64,000 nt of DNA from Gemmatimonas sp. (lineage in GTDB: Bacteria > Gemmatimonadota > Gemmatimonadetes > Gemmatimonadales > Gemmatimonadaceae), in NCBI RefSeq assembly GCF_031426495.1, contig NZ_JANPLK010000084.1, positions 75,919-139,918 of the forward strand, in the 5' to 3' direction. Each line of letters begins with the position of its first letter. Position 1 is the stretch's first letter. The notes below the pieces were generated by a model. The model ran no database searches. It saw nothing but the letters and a program-made list of their open reading frames with translations, and was not told the DNA's origin. The position numbers and the translations under genes were made by a program. Positions 44,866 through 52,957 of the stretch are shown here, piece by piece.

Positions 44866-45826
44866 CGTGACGCCGATCGCGCCTGAGACCGGGAGGGAAG
44901 CCGCGCATCACACCGGGAGCTACCGGCCGCCGCCGATGCTGTCAGTGGTTGTGCCGTCGGTCAATGGCTGGTCGGATCTCGTCGCCTGCTTGTCGGCGCT
45001 CGAGCGGGCCGAGTCGCGCACACAGACGCGGCTCGAGGTGCTCGTGCCGGAGCGGTGCGGCAGTGCGGTGCGCACCCACGTGTCGCAGCGCTTCCCCTCG
45101 GTCCGCCTGTTACCGGTGGCCGGTACCACGACAATCCCGCACATGCGCGCCCTGGCGATCGACATGGCCACGGCACCCACGGTCGCCGTGATCGAGGATC
45201 ATGTGATCGTGCCGGAGCAGTGGGCGCAGCAGATCGTCGAGGCGTGCCGCGGCGATGTGCGGGTGGTGGGTGGCGCCTTGGTGAACGCGGCCACGGCCAG
45301 CACGGTGGACTGGGCCGCCTTTCTCTGCGAATACAGTCACGTGCTCACGCCGCGCCCCGCTGGCCCCGCCGAGTGGCTGATGGGTAACAACACGGCCTAT
45401 GATCGCACCGCGCTGCAGGAGTGCGCGGAGGTCGTGCACGCCGGGCGGTGGGAGCACGTGCTGCACGACGAGCTGCGTCGGCGCGGCATCGTGCTCTGGA
45501 ACCGCCCGGACATCGTGGTGGGGCACAAGAAGCATTACACCGTCAGCGAGTACGGTGCACAACGATTCCTGTACGCGCGGGCGTACGCCGCCGATCGCGT
45601 GCGCTCGTCGTCGATGCCGTCTCGGCTCGCGTACGGTGCGGCGGCGATGGCGCTGCCCGTGCTGCTCTACGCCCGCATCACGTCGCGCGTGTGGCGGAGT
45701 GGCGCCCACCGCCGGGAGCTGCTGCAGTCCCTGCCGCTACTCGCGCTGTTCGTGACCGCGTGGGGGCTCGGTGAGGTCACCGGTGCCTGGTTCGGCGACG
45801 GCGGTGCCATGGCGAGGGTGTGCTGA
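44858..45826 (+). CDS. GT2 glycosyltransferase
   Basis: 322 residues. LSVVVPSVNGWSDLVACL is a GT-A entry strand, and VAVIEDHVIVPEQW (Glu113-Asp114-His115) occupies the DXD position. The segment WLMGNNTAYDRTALQE is typical for GT2 proteins annotated in polysaccharide clusters. The C-terminus has a membrane helix (YGAAAMALPVLLYARITSRVW) and the same LP-(x)n-AWxxGExxGAW ending as the upstream paralogue. Probably a cytosolic-face membrane enzyme. The stop is shared with the ATG of the 37-codon remnant that follows (TGATG). Confidence 0.82.
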   Translation: MSDVTPIAPETGREAAHHTGSYRPPPMLSVVVPSVNGWSDLVACLSALERAESRTQTRLEVLVPERCGSAVRTHVSQRFPSVRLLPVAGTTTIPHMRALAIDMATAPTVAVIEDHVIVPEQWAQQIVEACRGDVRVVGGALVNAATASTVDWAAFLCEYSHVLTPRPAGPAEWLMGNNTAYDRTALQECAEVVHAGRWEHVLHDELRRRGIVLWNRPDIVVGHKKHYTVSEYGAQRFLYARAYAADRVRSSSMPSRLAYGAAAMALPVLLYARITSRVWRSGAHRRELLQSLPLLALFVTAWGLGEVTGAWFGDGGAMARVC

Positions 45827-45939
45827 TGCCCGGTGTGTCGGTGGTGGTTGCCGCGTGTGGCAGCGAGGCGCTGTTGCCGCAGTGTCTCGCGCACCTCGAC
45901 GCCGAGCGTCACCCGCGTGACGTGGCGCGACGCGCATGA
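45826..45939 (+). pseudogene. 37-codon remnant of a third GT2 glycosyltransferase
   Basis: An ATG at 45826 overlaps the preceding stop and reads VSVVVAACGSEALLPQCLAH, then LDAERHPRDV, before a TGA that overlaps the next gene's ATG (ATGA). This is the N-terminal beta strand, helix and following strand entry of a GT2 GT-A domain, with the rest missing; the reading frame ends six codons after the recognisable part. It looks like the 5' end of a glycosyltransferase whose remaining 250 or more codons were deleted, leaving a small leader-like ORF that still couples translation across the junction. Too short to be a functional enzyme. Confidence 0.65.
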
Positions 45940-47126
45940 AGATCGGCATCGACGCCTGCACGTGGGTGAACCGTCGTGGCTACGGTCGCTTTACGCGCGG
46001 GCTCGTGCAGGCCATGGTGAACGCGTGTCCGCAACACGACTTCACGCTGGTGGTGGATAGCACGATGGCGCGCGATGCGTCCTTCCCGGCGCGGACCCAT
46101 CTGCACGTGGTGCAGACCTCCGAACGTCAGGCCACGGCGGCGTCGGCCGATGGCTCCCGTCGGCCAGCCGATCTATTGCGCATGGGTCGCGCCATCGGTG
46201 CGCTCGACGTGGACGTCTTTCTCTTCCCCACCTCGTTCTCGTACGTGCCCGTGTTCGGGCGGACCCCGGTGGTCACGGTGTTTCACGATGCCACGGCCGA
46301 GATGCATCCGGCGTTGATCTTCCCCCGCGCCCTGCCACGGCTGCTGTGGACGATCAAATCACAGCTCGCCCGCCGGCAGTCGCGGCGCATCGTGACCGTG
46401 TCGGAGAATGCCCGCGCCCAGATCGCCCATGTGTTCGGCATGCCAGTCGGCGAGATCGATGTGGTCAGCGAAGGGGCCGATCCGATCTTTCAGCCCGACT
46501 CCGACTCTGCCGCCGAAGCCACCAACGTGCGCGTGCAATACGGGCTGCCGGCGGAGGGCGCCCTGTTGCTGTACGTGGGCGGATTGAGCCCACACAAGAA
46601 CATCGACGGCCTGTTGCGCGCGGTCGCCGCGCTGCCGCCTTCGCTCTCGCCTTGGCATCTGGCCATCGTCGGGGACGTGGCGAACGACACATTCCTCACC
46701 TGCGCGCACGCGCTGCAGACACAGGCGCGCGCGCCCGGTCTTGCCGGCCACGTCACCTTCACCGGCTTCGTGCCAGACGACCAGCTCGCTGCACTCTATC
46801 GCGCGTCCACCGTGCTGGTGTTGCCGTCGTTCAGCGAGGGGTTCGGGTTGCCGGTGCTCGAGGCCATGGCGTGCGGTGTCCCGGTGGCGGTGAGCAACCG
46901 CTTCTCGCTGCCGGAAATCGTAGGCGATGCCGGTGTGCTCTTCGATCCGGACTCCGCGCCCGACATCACGCAGGCGCTCTCGCGCGTGCTCGGTGATGCC
47001 AACCTGCGCGCCATGATGCGTGCCAAGGGATTGCAGCGCGCGGATGCCTACTCGTGGCGCCGCGGGGCGGAGCGCATGGCGCAGTTGCTGGAGCGTGTCG
47101 TCGCGCCATCGGGAGCGGCCGCATGA
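45936..47126 (+). CDS. GT4 glycosyltransferase (GT-B fold)
   Basis: 396 residues. N-terminal Rossmann-like half (MKIGIDACTWVNRRGYGRFTRGLV, with a Gly-rich loop), the linker strand ILTVSENARAQI-like segment (RRIVTVSENARAQI), and the donor-binding C-terminal half with LLLYVGGLSPHKNID and SFSEGFGLPVLEAMACGVPVAVSN, the EX7E motif. It probably adds one sugar of the repeat unit in the cytoplasm. Starts with an ATGA overlap on the remnant ORF and ends with an ATGA overlap on the next gene. Confidence 0.92.
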   Translation: MKIGIDACTWVNRRGYGRFTRGLVQAMVNACPQHDFTLVVDSTMARDASFPARTHLHVVQTSERQATAASADGSRRPADLLRMGRAIGALDVDVFLFPTSFSYVPVFGRTPVVTVFHDATAEMHPALIFPRALPRLLWTIKSQLARRQSRRIVTVSENARAQIAHVFGMPVGEIDVVSEGADPIFQPDSDSAAEATNVRVQYGLPAEGALLLYVGGLSPHKNIDGLLRAVAALPPSLSPWHLAIVGDVANDTFLTCAHALQTQARAPGLAGHVTFTGFVPDDQLAALYRASTVLVLPSFSEGFGLPVLEAMACGVPVAVSNRFSLPEIVGDAGVLFDPDSAPDITQALSRVLGDANLRAMMRAKGLQRADAYSWRRGAERMAQLLERVVAPSGAAA

Positions 47127-48352
47127 CACCGCGTCGCTTCTGCTTCGTCACCACGTTTTATCCGCCGTATCACTTCGGCGGAGACGGCGTGTTCGTGTAC
47201 CGGCTGGCCGAGGCGCTGGCGGCGCGCGGGCATCGGGTGGATGTGATTCACTCCATCGACGCGTATCGCGCGAAGGTGGACGCCGAACCGTCGGTGGCGT
47301 TCACTGACCATCCCAACGTACGTCGCATCGGACTGCAGTCGGCGCACCCGCGCTGGTCGGCGCTCCAAGTGCATCAGACGGGACGTCCGCTGCCGTACGC
47401 GGCACAGCTCGACGCACACTTCGCCGCGAACGCGTACGATGTGATTCACTACCACAACGTGTCGCTCATGGGTGCGCCGTCGATCTTGCGTATGGGCACG
47501 GCGGTGAAGTTTTACACGACGCACGAGTACTGGCTCGTGTGTCCCACGCACGTGCTGTTCAAGAACGACCGGGAAGCGTGCACGTCGCGTGCGTGTCTCA
47601 GCTGCACGCTGCGCAGCCATCGCCCACCGCAGTGGTGGCGCGCCACGTCGCAGCTCGCCGACAGTCTGGAGTCGGTTGATGCGGTCCTTACGCCCAGCCG
47701 GTTCGCACGCGACCGGCACGCGAGTGATGGCATCGCCAAGCCGCTCACGCTGCTGCCGCACTTCGTGCCGGTGCCGACGGATGCGGAACTGGCGGTGTCG
47801 TCGCCGTCGGAGCGGCCGTATTTCCTGTATGTCGGTCGACTCGAGCGACTGAAGGGCGTGCAGGATCTGCTCACGATCTTTTCGACCTATCGCGACGCCG
47901 ACCTGCTCATCGTGGGTTCGGGCGAGAGCGAAGCGTCATTGCGCGCCGCTGCACAATCGCTGCCGCACGTGCACTTCCTCGACACCGTGCATCCGTCGGC
48001 ACTCGACAGCTACATCCAGCAGGCGATCGCGCTGCTGGTGCCGTCGTTGTGCTATGAAACCTTCGCGCTGAGCGCGGCCGAGGCGATGGCCTACGGCACG
48101 CCGGTGATTGGGCGGCGTATCGGTGCGGTGCAGGAGCTGCTCGAGATTTCGGGTGGTGGGCTCACGTTCGAGACGCTTGCCGAGTGCCGCGCCGCCATGG
48201 AACGGATGCGGCTCGAGCCCGAGGTCCGCGCCAAGTTCGCCGATGCCGGTCGGGCGTTCGCGCAACGCGAGTGGACCATCGAGGTGCATCTCGCGCGCTA
48301 CGAGGCGCTGGTGGAGTCGCAGCTGGAGAAGCGCGCCGCGAGGCGGCCATGA
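47123..48352 (+). CDS. GT4 glycosyltransferase with Cys cluster
   Basis: 409 residues from ATG at 47123; the upstream open frame is a shadow of the previous gene. GT-B fold: FCFVTTFYPPYHFGGDGVFVYRLAEALAARGH, then the middle with C-x5-C-x2-C (EACTSRACLSC, near residue 155), then FLYVGRLERLKGVQDLL and the donor-binding CYETFALSAAEAMAYGTPVIG (EX7E). The Cys triad occurs in a subset of GT4 enzymes and may bind zinc or stabilise the acceptor domain. Overlaps its neighbours by 4 nt on both sides. Confidence 0.92.
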   Translation: MTPRRFCFVTTFYPPYHFGGDGVFVYRLAEALAARGHRVDVIHSIDAYRAKVDAEPSVAFTDHPNVRRIGLQSAHPRWSALQVHQTGRPLPYAAQLDAHFAANAYDVIHYHNVSLMGAPSILRMGTAVKFYTTHEYWLVCPTHVLFKNDREACTSRACLSCTLRSHRPPQWWRATSQLADSLESVDAVLTPSRFARDRHASDGIAKPLTLLPHFVPVPTDAELAVSSPSERPYFLYVGRLERLKGVQDLLTIFSTYRDADLLIVGSGESEASLRAAAQSLPHVHFLDTVHPSALDSYIQQAIALLVPSLCYETFALSAAEAMAYGTPVIGRRIGAVQELLEISGGGLTFETLAECRAAMERMRLEPEVRAKFADAGRAFAQREWTIEVHLARYEALVESQLEKRAARRP

Positions 48353-49107
48353 CCGGTGCGGCGGTCCCGATTCTCACGTATCACTCGTTGGACGACTCGG
48401 GGTCGGTGATCTCGACGTCCCCGGGAGTGTTTCGCGCGCAGATGGAGCTGATAGCGCGCCGTGGGTACCGGGTGATCGCGTTGCGCGAACTACTCGATGC
48501 GTGGGACCGCGCCGAGACGGTGGCGCCGAACACCGTGGTGCTCACGTTCGACGACGCCACCGAAAATCTGCTGCCGCACGCGCTGCCGGTACTTTCGGCG
48601 TTGCAGTTCCGCGCGACGATCTTCGCGGTGAGCGGCAAGCTGGGCGGTGTAAACGACTGGCCGGACCAAGCGCCTGGCATTCCCCGCGTGCCGCTGTTGT
48701 CGCGTAGCGGACTGGCCGAGTGTATCGCGGCGGGCTGTGAAATCGGCGCGCACTCGGCCACGCATGCGCGACTCGACACGATGTCGCCAGCGGCGTGGTC
48801 CGCGGAGGTCGCCGGCTGTCGCGAGGCGTTGGAGTCGACGCTCGGCGCGTCGGTCACGTCGTTCGCGTATCCGTTCGGTCACTCGAACGCGGCCCTGCGC
48901 GCGATGGTCGCACAACACTACCGCGCGGCGGTCGGTACGCAGTTACGGGTGGCCGCGCCCACCGACGAGCGGTACGAGCTGCCGCGGGTGGAGATGTACT
49001 ACTGGCGGAGTCCGTCGGTGTTTCCGCTGTTCGGGCATCGTGCCGGCGACTGGTACTTGCGGGCGCGCGCGGCGGCCCGCGCGGTGCGTGCCTCGTGGTC
49101 CCGGTGA
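48349..49107 (+). CDS. Polysaccharide deacetylase (NodB domain)
   Basis: 252 residues from ATG at 48349, overlapping the previous stop. NodB homology: Asp68-Asp69 in VVLTFDDATEN, His135 and His139 in IGAHSATHARL, and the RSFAYPFG-like loop (SFAYPFGHSN), all consistent with a carbohydrate esterase family 4 metal site. No signal peptide, so it would act in the cytoplasm or on a lipid-linked precursor. It may de-N-acetylate one residue of the repeat unit. Confidence 0.9.
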   Translation: MTGAAVPILTYHSLDDSGSVISTSPGVFRAQMELIARRGYRVIALRELLDAWDRAETVAPNTVVLTFDDATENLLPHALPVLSALQFRATIFAVSGKLGGVNDWPDQAPGIPRVPLLSRSGLAECIAAGCEIGAHSATHARLDTMSPAAWSAEVAGCREALESTLGASVTSFAYPFGHSNAALRAMVAQHYRAAVGTQLRVAAPTDERYELPRVEMYYWRSPSVFPLFGHRAGDWYLRARAAARAVRASWSR

Positions 49108-50404
49108 GCCGGCGCAAGGCCTTCGCGATGGCGGCGTACCGGGGGATCGGTCGCTGAGTACGCGCGCGCCGTCGTCGACGCTCACCCGGTTCAGCGCACT
49201 CGCGTTGGCCGATGTCGCGTCGCGCGGCCTCGCCTTTCTGGGCACGTTGCTGATCGTACGCGCCTTCGCAGACGAAGCGTTCGGCCAGATCGGCGTGGCG
49301 ACGACGGTGGTCACCTACGCGCTGCAAGCGAGTACGTGCGGGCTCGATGTGTTCGCGGTCCGTCACGGGGCGCGATATCCCGACCGGATCGGCGCGACGG
49401 CGAGCTCCGTGATGGCGATGCGTGGTGCCTTGGGGTTGGCGGCGTACACGGTCCTTCTGGTGGTGTGCTGGGCGCTGCCGGCGCTGCGTCCGATCCTGCC
49501 GTTGGTGGCACTGTTCGGTCTGACGGTCTTCACCGGTGCGCTGTCGCTCACGTGGGTGCCGCAGGCGCTGCAACAGACCCGCGTGTTGGCCGCAGCGAAT
49601 CTTTCCATCGGTGTGCTGTACTTCCTGGGCGTGTTGCTTATCACGCGGACAGGCGGGCCGCTGTGGAGCATTCCGATGGCACAGGTGGCAGCCGAAGCGC
49701 TGGTGGCGGTGGGACTCTTCCGGTGGCTGCGGGGGCGTGCCGAGCGACTGACGGCGCCATGGCCGGTGGCGGAGTGGGGGCGTGTGCTGCGCGAGTCGGC
49801 GCCGATCGGCGCGTCGTGGCTGTTGCGCACCATCGCGCTGGGCTCCGATCTCGTGCTCTTGCGCCTGCTGCTGGTCGGTGACGCTCAGATCGGCTGGTAC
49901 AACGGCGCCTGGCGCCTGTTTGGGCTGATGATGGGACTAAGCGCCGTGTACTTCACCATTCTCTTTCCGCGCCTCTCGCAACGGGCGGCCGAATCGCCGG
50001 CCGCGTTCCGCGCGGAAGCGCTCGGATCGCTGGCCCGCGTGATGCCGCTGGCGCTGGCGGGAGCGGTTGGCGTGGCGGTATTGGCTCCTTGGGCGCTCGG
50101 ACTCCTCTTCTCACCCTCCTTCGCCGGTGCGGCGATGGCGCTCCGCATTCTGGCGGCGGCGGCAGTCGTGAATGTGGTGAACAACCATTTCCGCTATATG
50201 CTGCTCGCCACCAACCGGCAGCAGGTCGACCTACGCAATACGACGTTCGCCACGGCGGCGCATGTGGCGTTCAAGGTGATGCTGATCCCGATCGCCGGGA
50301 TCGAGGGGGTCGCCGTGGGCACCCTGGGGGGTGAACTGGTGGTGCTTGCGTTGGGTCTGTGGGCCACGCGCGGCGACCTAGTTCGGAGGGTCACTCCCGA
50401 GTGA
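49088..50404 (+). CDS. Wzx-type oligosaccharide flippase
   Basis: A polytopic protein of the MOP/PST flippase family: LALADVASRGLAFLGTLLIVRAFADEAFGQIG, FGLMMGLSAVYFTILFPRLSQRA and a total of about 12-14 helices in roughly 400-440 residues. It would flip lipid-linked repeat units across the inner membrane. The start is uncertain: GTG 49088 overlaps the deacetylase gene by 20 nt, CTG 49154 follows a GGGGGA stretch, and TTG 49205 lies inside the first helix. The C-terminus is intact. No Wzy polymerase is recognised nearby unless the GT39 or final membrane protein acts so. Confidence 0.85.
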   Translation: MPRGPGEPAQGLRDGGVPGDRSLSTRAPSSTLTRFSALALADVASRGLAFLGTLLIVRAFADEAFGQIGVATTVVTYALQASTCGLDVFAVRHGARYPDRIGATASSVMAMRGALGLAAYTVLLVVCWALPALRPILPLVALFGLTVFTGALSLTWVPQALQQTRVLAAANLSIGVLYFLGVLLITRTGGPLWSIPMAQVAAEALVAVGLFRWLRGRAERLTAPWPVAEWGRVLRESAPIGASWLLRTIALGSDLVLLRLLLVGDAQIGWYNGAWRLFGLMMGLSAVYFTILFPRLSQRAAESPAAFRAEALGSLARVMPLALAGAVGVAVLAPWALGLLFSPSFAGAAMALRILAAAAVVNVVNNHFRYMLLATNRQQVDLRNTTFATAAHVAFKVMLIPIAGIEGVAVGTLGGELVVLALGLWATRGDLVRRVTPE

Positions 50405-50471
50405 CAAGCTGTGAAGCGTCCTTTATGTTTCTCGAATGATGCAGCGGTGGACGGACCATTTTCCCTTTCGC

Positions 50472-51401
50472 ATGCCCAAGACCCACCCTCCCAAGTTGTC
50501 GTCGGTTCTCCCGGTGCTGATGGTCCTCGGCGCCGTGTTCCCCGGCGCGCGTGCCGCGCAGGCGCAAGTGGACTATCGGAATATCGATTCCGGCAGGCCC
50601 GTGCGAATCGGTGACGCCACCCCCACCGCGCGCCGGTCGCTCGAGGTGAACCTGGGCAATGGCCGCGTACAGCAGCTGTCACAGGGGCGGTATCGCCTTC
50701 AGCTGGAACCGCGCGTCACGTATGGGCTGCTGCCGCGCACGGAAGTCTCGCTGCGCTCGCCGATCTTCTTCAACGAACGAGCGCTCCGTCCGCGGGCCGG
50801 TGTGGCCGGTGTCGGCGTGGGCTTCGAGCATCAGCTGCGCATCGAATCGCTGCATCTGCCGGCTCTGGCCGTTGGCAGTGAGCTGTTCGTACCCACCGGT
50901 CCGCAGGCGCTGCCGCCCACGTACTCGGTGCGTGGCATGATGACGCGCTCGTTTCCGGTGGGACGCATCCATTTCAACGGTGCGTACGGCAATTTCAACG
51001 TGCGCACCCCGGTCGGCTTCGAGAAGATCCTCCCGCCCATTCACGGCGCCTGCAGTGTGGCGCCGACGGAATTGGCGATGACGGTGCGGTTCGCCTGTAC
51101 GCCGTCGTCGTTGCTGAGCGCGGCGGTGCCGGGTGCGACGCAAGCACATGATCGCTGGCTGTTCGGCATGGCGGTCGACAAGTCGCTGCCGCTGCGCTCC
51201 ACGTTGCTCATGGCCGACGTGTTCGGACAGAAGTACCGCAGTATCGGTCGTCCGGTCGACTGGACGGGTGAAGTCGGTATTCGGACGCAGATCTCGCGAA
51301 CGATCGTGTTCGATGCCGCATTCGGCCGCCTGTTCACCGGTGAAAGCCGCGGCACGTTCCTCACCTTCGGCACGACGATCAGTCGTGCCCTTACGCTGTA
51401 G
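50472..51401 (+). CDS. Probable outer-membrane beta-barrel protein
   Basis: 309 residues from ATG at 50472 (12 codons after the first in-frame ATG), giving a signal peptide MPKTHPPKLSSVLPVLMVLG...AAQAQ. The mature part alternates short amphipathic strands (RRSLEVNLGNGRVQQL, YRLQLEPRVTYGLLPRTEVSLRSPIFF, SRTIVFDAAFGRLF) and ends in LTFGTTISRALTL, with a hydrophobic final strand, as outer-membrane barrels do. Similar in style to the phenol-degradation-porin/transporter-like group, but no close family is named here. It begins the module of exported proteins in the polysaccharide cluster. Confidence 0.65.
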   Translation: MPKTHPPKLSSVLPVLMVLGAVFPGARAAQAQVDYRNIDSGRPVRIGDATPTARRSLEVNLGNGRVQQLSQGRYRLQLEPRVTYGLLPRTEVSLRSPIFFNERALRPRAGVAGVGVGFEHQLRIESLHLPALAVGSELFVPTGPQALPPTYSVRGMMTRSFPVGRIHFNGAYGNFNVRTPVGFEKILPPIHGACSVAPTELAMTVRFACTPSSLLSAAVPGATQAHDRWLFGMAVDKSLPLRSTLLMADVFGQKYRSIGRPVDWTGEVGIRTQISRTIVFDAAFGRLFTGESRGTFLTFGTTISRALTL

Positions 51402-51407
51402 GCAATC

Positions 51408-52484
51408 ATGCTTCTTCGCACCTCGACACGGCCGCGACCGTTCGTGCGCGCCCTACTGGCGGCCACGTTCACGTGCAGCGTGATCTCCGCGGTGGCGGCC
51501 ACCCCGGCGCAGGCACAGGCCCGGAAGTACTTCGAACAGATGTATCTGCCGGGTTCGCACAGCTTCGCGTTCAACACGATGTATCCGCGCGCCAGCTATC
51601 TGTTCAATGCGTTCGACTACGGGCACGCCATTCTGTACGAACGGTTGTGGCGCTCGCCGAGTACAGCCGCGCGTGATCTCGACGGACGTGAGTACGACCT
51701 GTTGACCCAAAAGCTGCTGGAAAAGCCGCCGCGCGTGCCACTCGATGAGGCCGCCGTCGGACCGTCCTGGGCGTTGCTGGCACCGGAAACGCTGGCCATG
51801 TTCAGCTGGGCACACATGCTGCACCGGCAGCTGTACGACGTGCTCGTGCACGACGCGGGCAAGCCCGCCGAGCGCGACGCGCACGTGGCCGAGCTGGTGC
51901 GCTACTACAAGACGCGCCCCTTGCTCGCGTTCAGCTCGCACCCCAAGGACATGAACTTGATGGAGGGGCAGTCGTACTCCCTCGCCTTTCGCAAGCAGAA
52001 TCCCAAGTTCAATGGCCTCGTCTGGTCCTATCATTGGATTCAGATGACGCTGTACGAAGCCATGCTGGCCTCCGAGGCGAAAGCGGACATGGACGTCAAC
52101 GTGAATGCGGTCGTGGACCGCTTCTACGAAATGACGCGTGGGGGAATCGACAAACTGCCCACCGTCATGCCGATGTCCCCGGCGATTGCGCCCGACTTCT
52201 CGACGCGTTATCCGGAAGCGGCCATCATCTTCGACAACCTGCATTCGCTGCACGACGTGGTGTCGGACATTCTGGCGAATCCGAATGTTCCACGCGACAA
52301 GAAGCGCGCCACGATACTCGACGCGTCAAAGCAGTATCGCGATTCCACGACCAGCGTGACGACCGTCGACGAGTGGGTGTCGATGGGGCACGCGATGGGA
52401 CTCACGCAGCAGGGAGGCCCGGCGCCGGTGCCGCGCCGTCCGGCACCGAAGGCTGCGGCACCGCACAAACATCCAGGTTCATGA
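51408..52484 (+). CDS. Unrecognised exported protein rich in His/Met/Tyr motifs
   Basis: 358 residues with a signal peptide ending at AQAQA (about 37). I do not recognise the family. The mature part is helical, with repeated aromatic/His segments such as LPGSHSFAFNTMYP, DYGHAILYERLWR, FSWAHMLHRQLYDVLVHD, SHPKDMNLMEGQSYSLAF and WSYHWIQMTLYEAM, and ends with a Pro/Ala-rich tail (VPRRPAPKAAAPHKHPGS). The conserved-looking His, Met and Tyr residues could bind metal or haem, but there is no CXXCH. Placed between the beta-barrel and a lipoprotein, stop overlapping the next ATG (ATGA), it is likely part of the same surface machinery. Confidence 0.5.
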   Translation: MLLRTSTRPRPFVRALLAATFTCSVISAVAATPAQAQARKYFEQMYLPGSHSFAFNTMYPRASYLFNAFDYGHAILYERLWRSPSTAARDLDGREYDLLTQKLLEKPPRVPLDEAAVGPSWALLAPETLAMFSWAHMLHRQLYDVLVHDAGKPAERDAHVAELVRYYKTRPLLAFSSHPKDMNLMEGQSYSLAFRKQNPKFNGLVWSYHWIQMTLYEAMLASEAKADMDVNVNAVVDRFYEMTRGGIDKLPTVMPMSPAIAPDFSTRYPEAAIIFDNLHSLHDVVSDILANPNVPRDKKRATILDASKQYRDSTTSVTTVDEWVSMGHAMGLTQQGGPAPVPRRPAPKAAAPHKHPGS

Positions 52485-52957
52485 TGCTTCACACGTTTCG
52501 ATCCGTTGCCCGTCGCGTCTCGACACTCGCCATGATTGCAATCGTGGCCGCATGTGGCGGTCCGGCACCGACCGATGGAGATCCGAGTCTTCCGGCGCAG
52601 TCCGCCAACGGCTACTGGGTCGGGATCGAGCAGGCCGGCGCGCTGCATCTGCACATCGTGTTCGTGCAGACTGGTACCACCTTGACGATGCAGCCCAGCT
52701 GCACCGCCGAGCGGTGTGCCCTGTACCCGTTCAGTCAGACGGGCGTCGGGTTCGTCGGCAACGATCTGCCCGTCACGTTGACGGCGGTGACCGGTTCGTT
52801 CACCAATCCGACAATCACGTTCACGTTCACGCTCAGCAACAATCGCCGGTTCACGTTTACGGGGCGCATGGCGGAGGACAAGTTGATGACCGGCAAGATC
52901 AGCGGGCCGACCTTGCCCGAAACCACCATTACGTTCGAGAAGAGAAGCACGACGTGA
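52481..52957 (+). CDS. Small lipoprotein (shares a domain with the C-terminus of the next protein)
   Basis: 158 residues from ATG at 52481. Lipoprotein signal ending at a Cys in IVAACGGPAP. The mature beta-rich domain has W-G-I/V-E and HIVFVQTGTTL, a Cys pair (CTAERCALYP), and the ending ITFTFTLSNNRRFTFTGRM, then ITFEKRS. The same pattern is found at the C-terminus of the 911-residue lipoprotein encoded next (GFWSGESACTDVHWHVRLVQSG, TFTLTGSNGLTFTFTGAF, ITFEKQS). Function unknown; surface or outer-membrane-anchored. Overlaps its neighbours by 4 nt on the left and 1 nt on the right. Confidence 0.6.
   Translation: MMLHTFRSVARRVSTLAMIAIVAACGGPAPTDGDPSLPAQSANGYWVGIEQAGALHLHIVFVQTGTTLTMQPSCTAERCALYPFSQTGVGFVGNDLPVTLTAVTGSFTNPTITFTFTLSNNRRFTFTGRMAEDKLMTGKISGPTLPETTITFEKRSTT

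Noticed and set aside
51408..52484. Calling the unrecognised exported protein a multi-haem cytochrome because of its His content.
   Set aside because: It has no CXXCH motif, so haem-c attachment is not supported.
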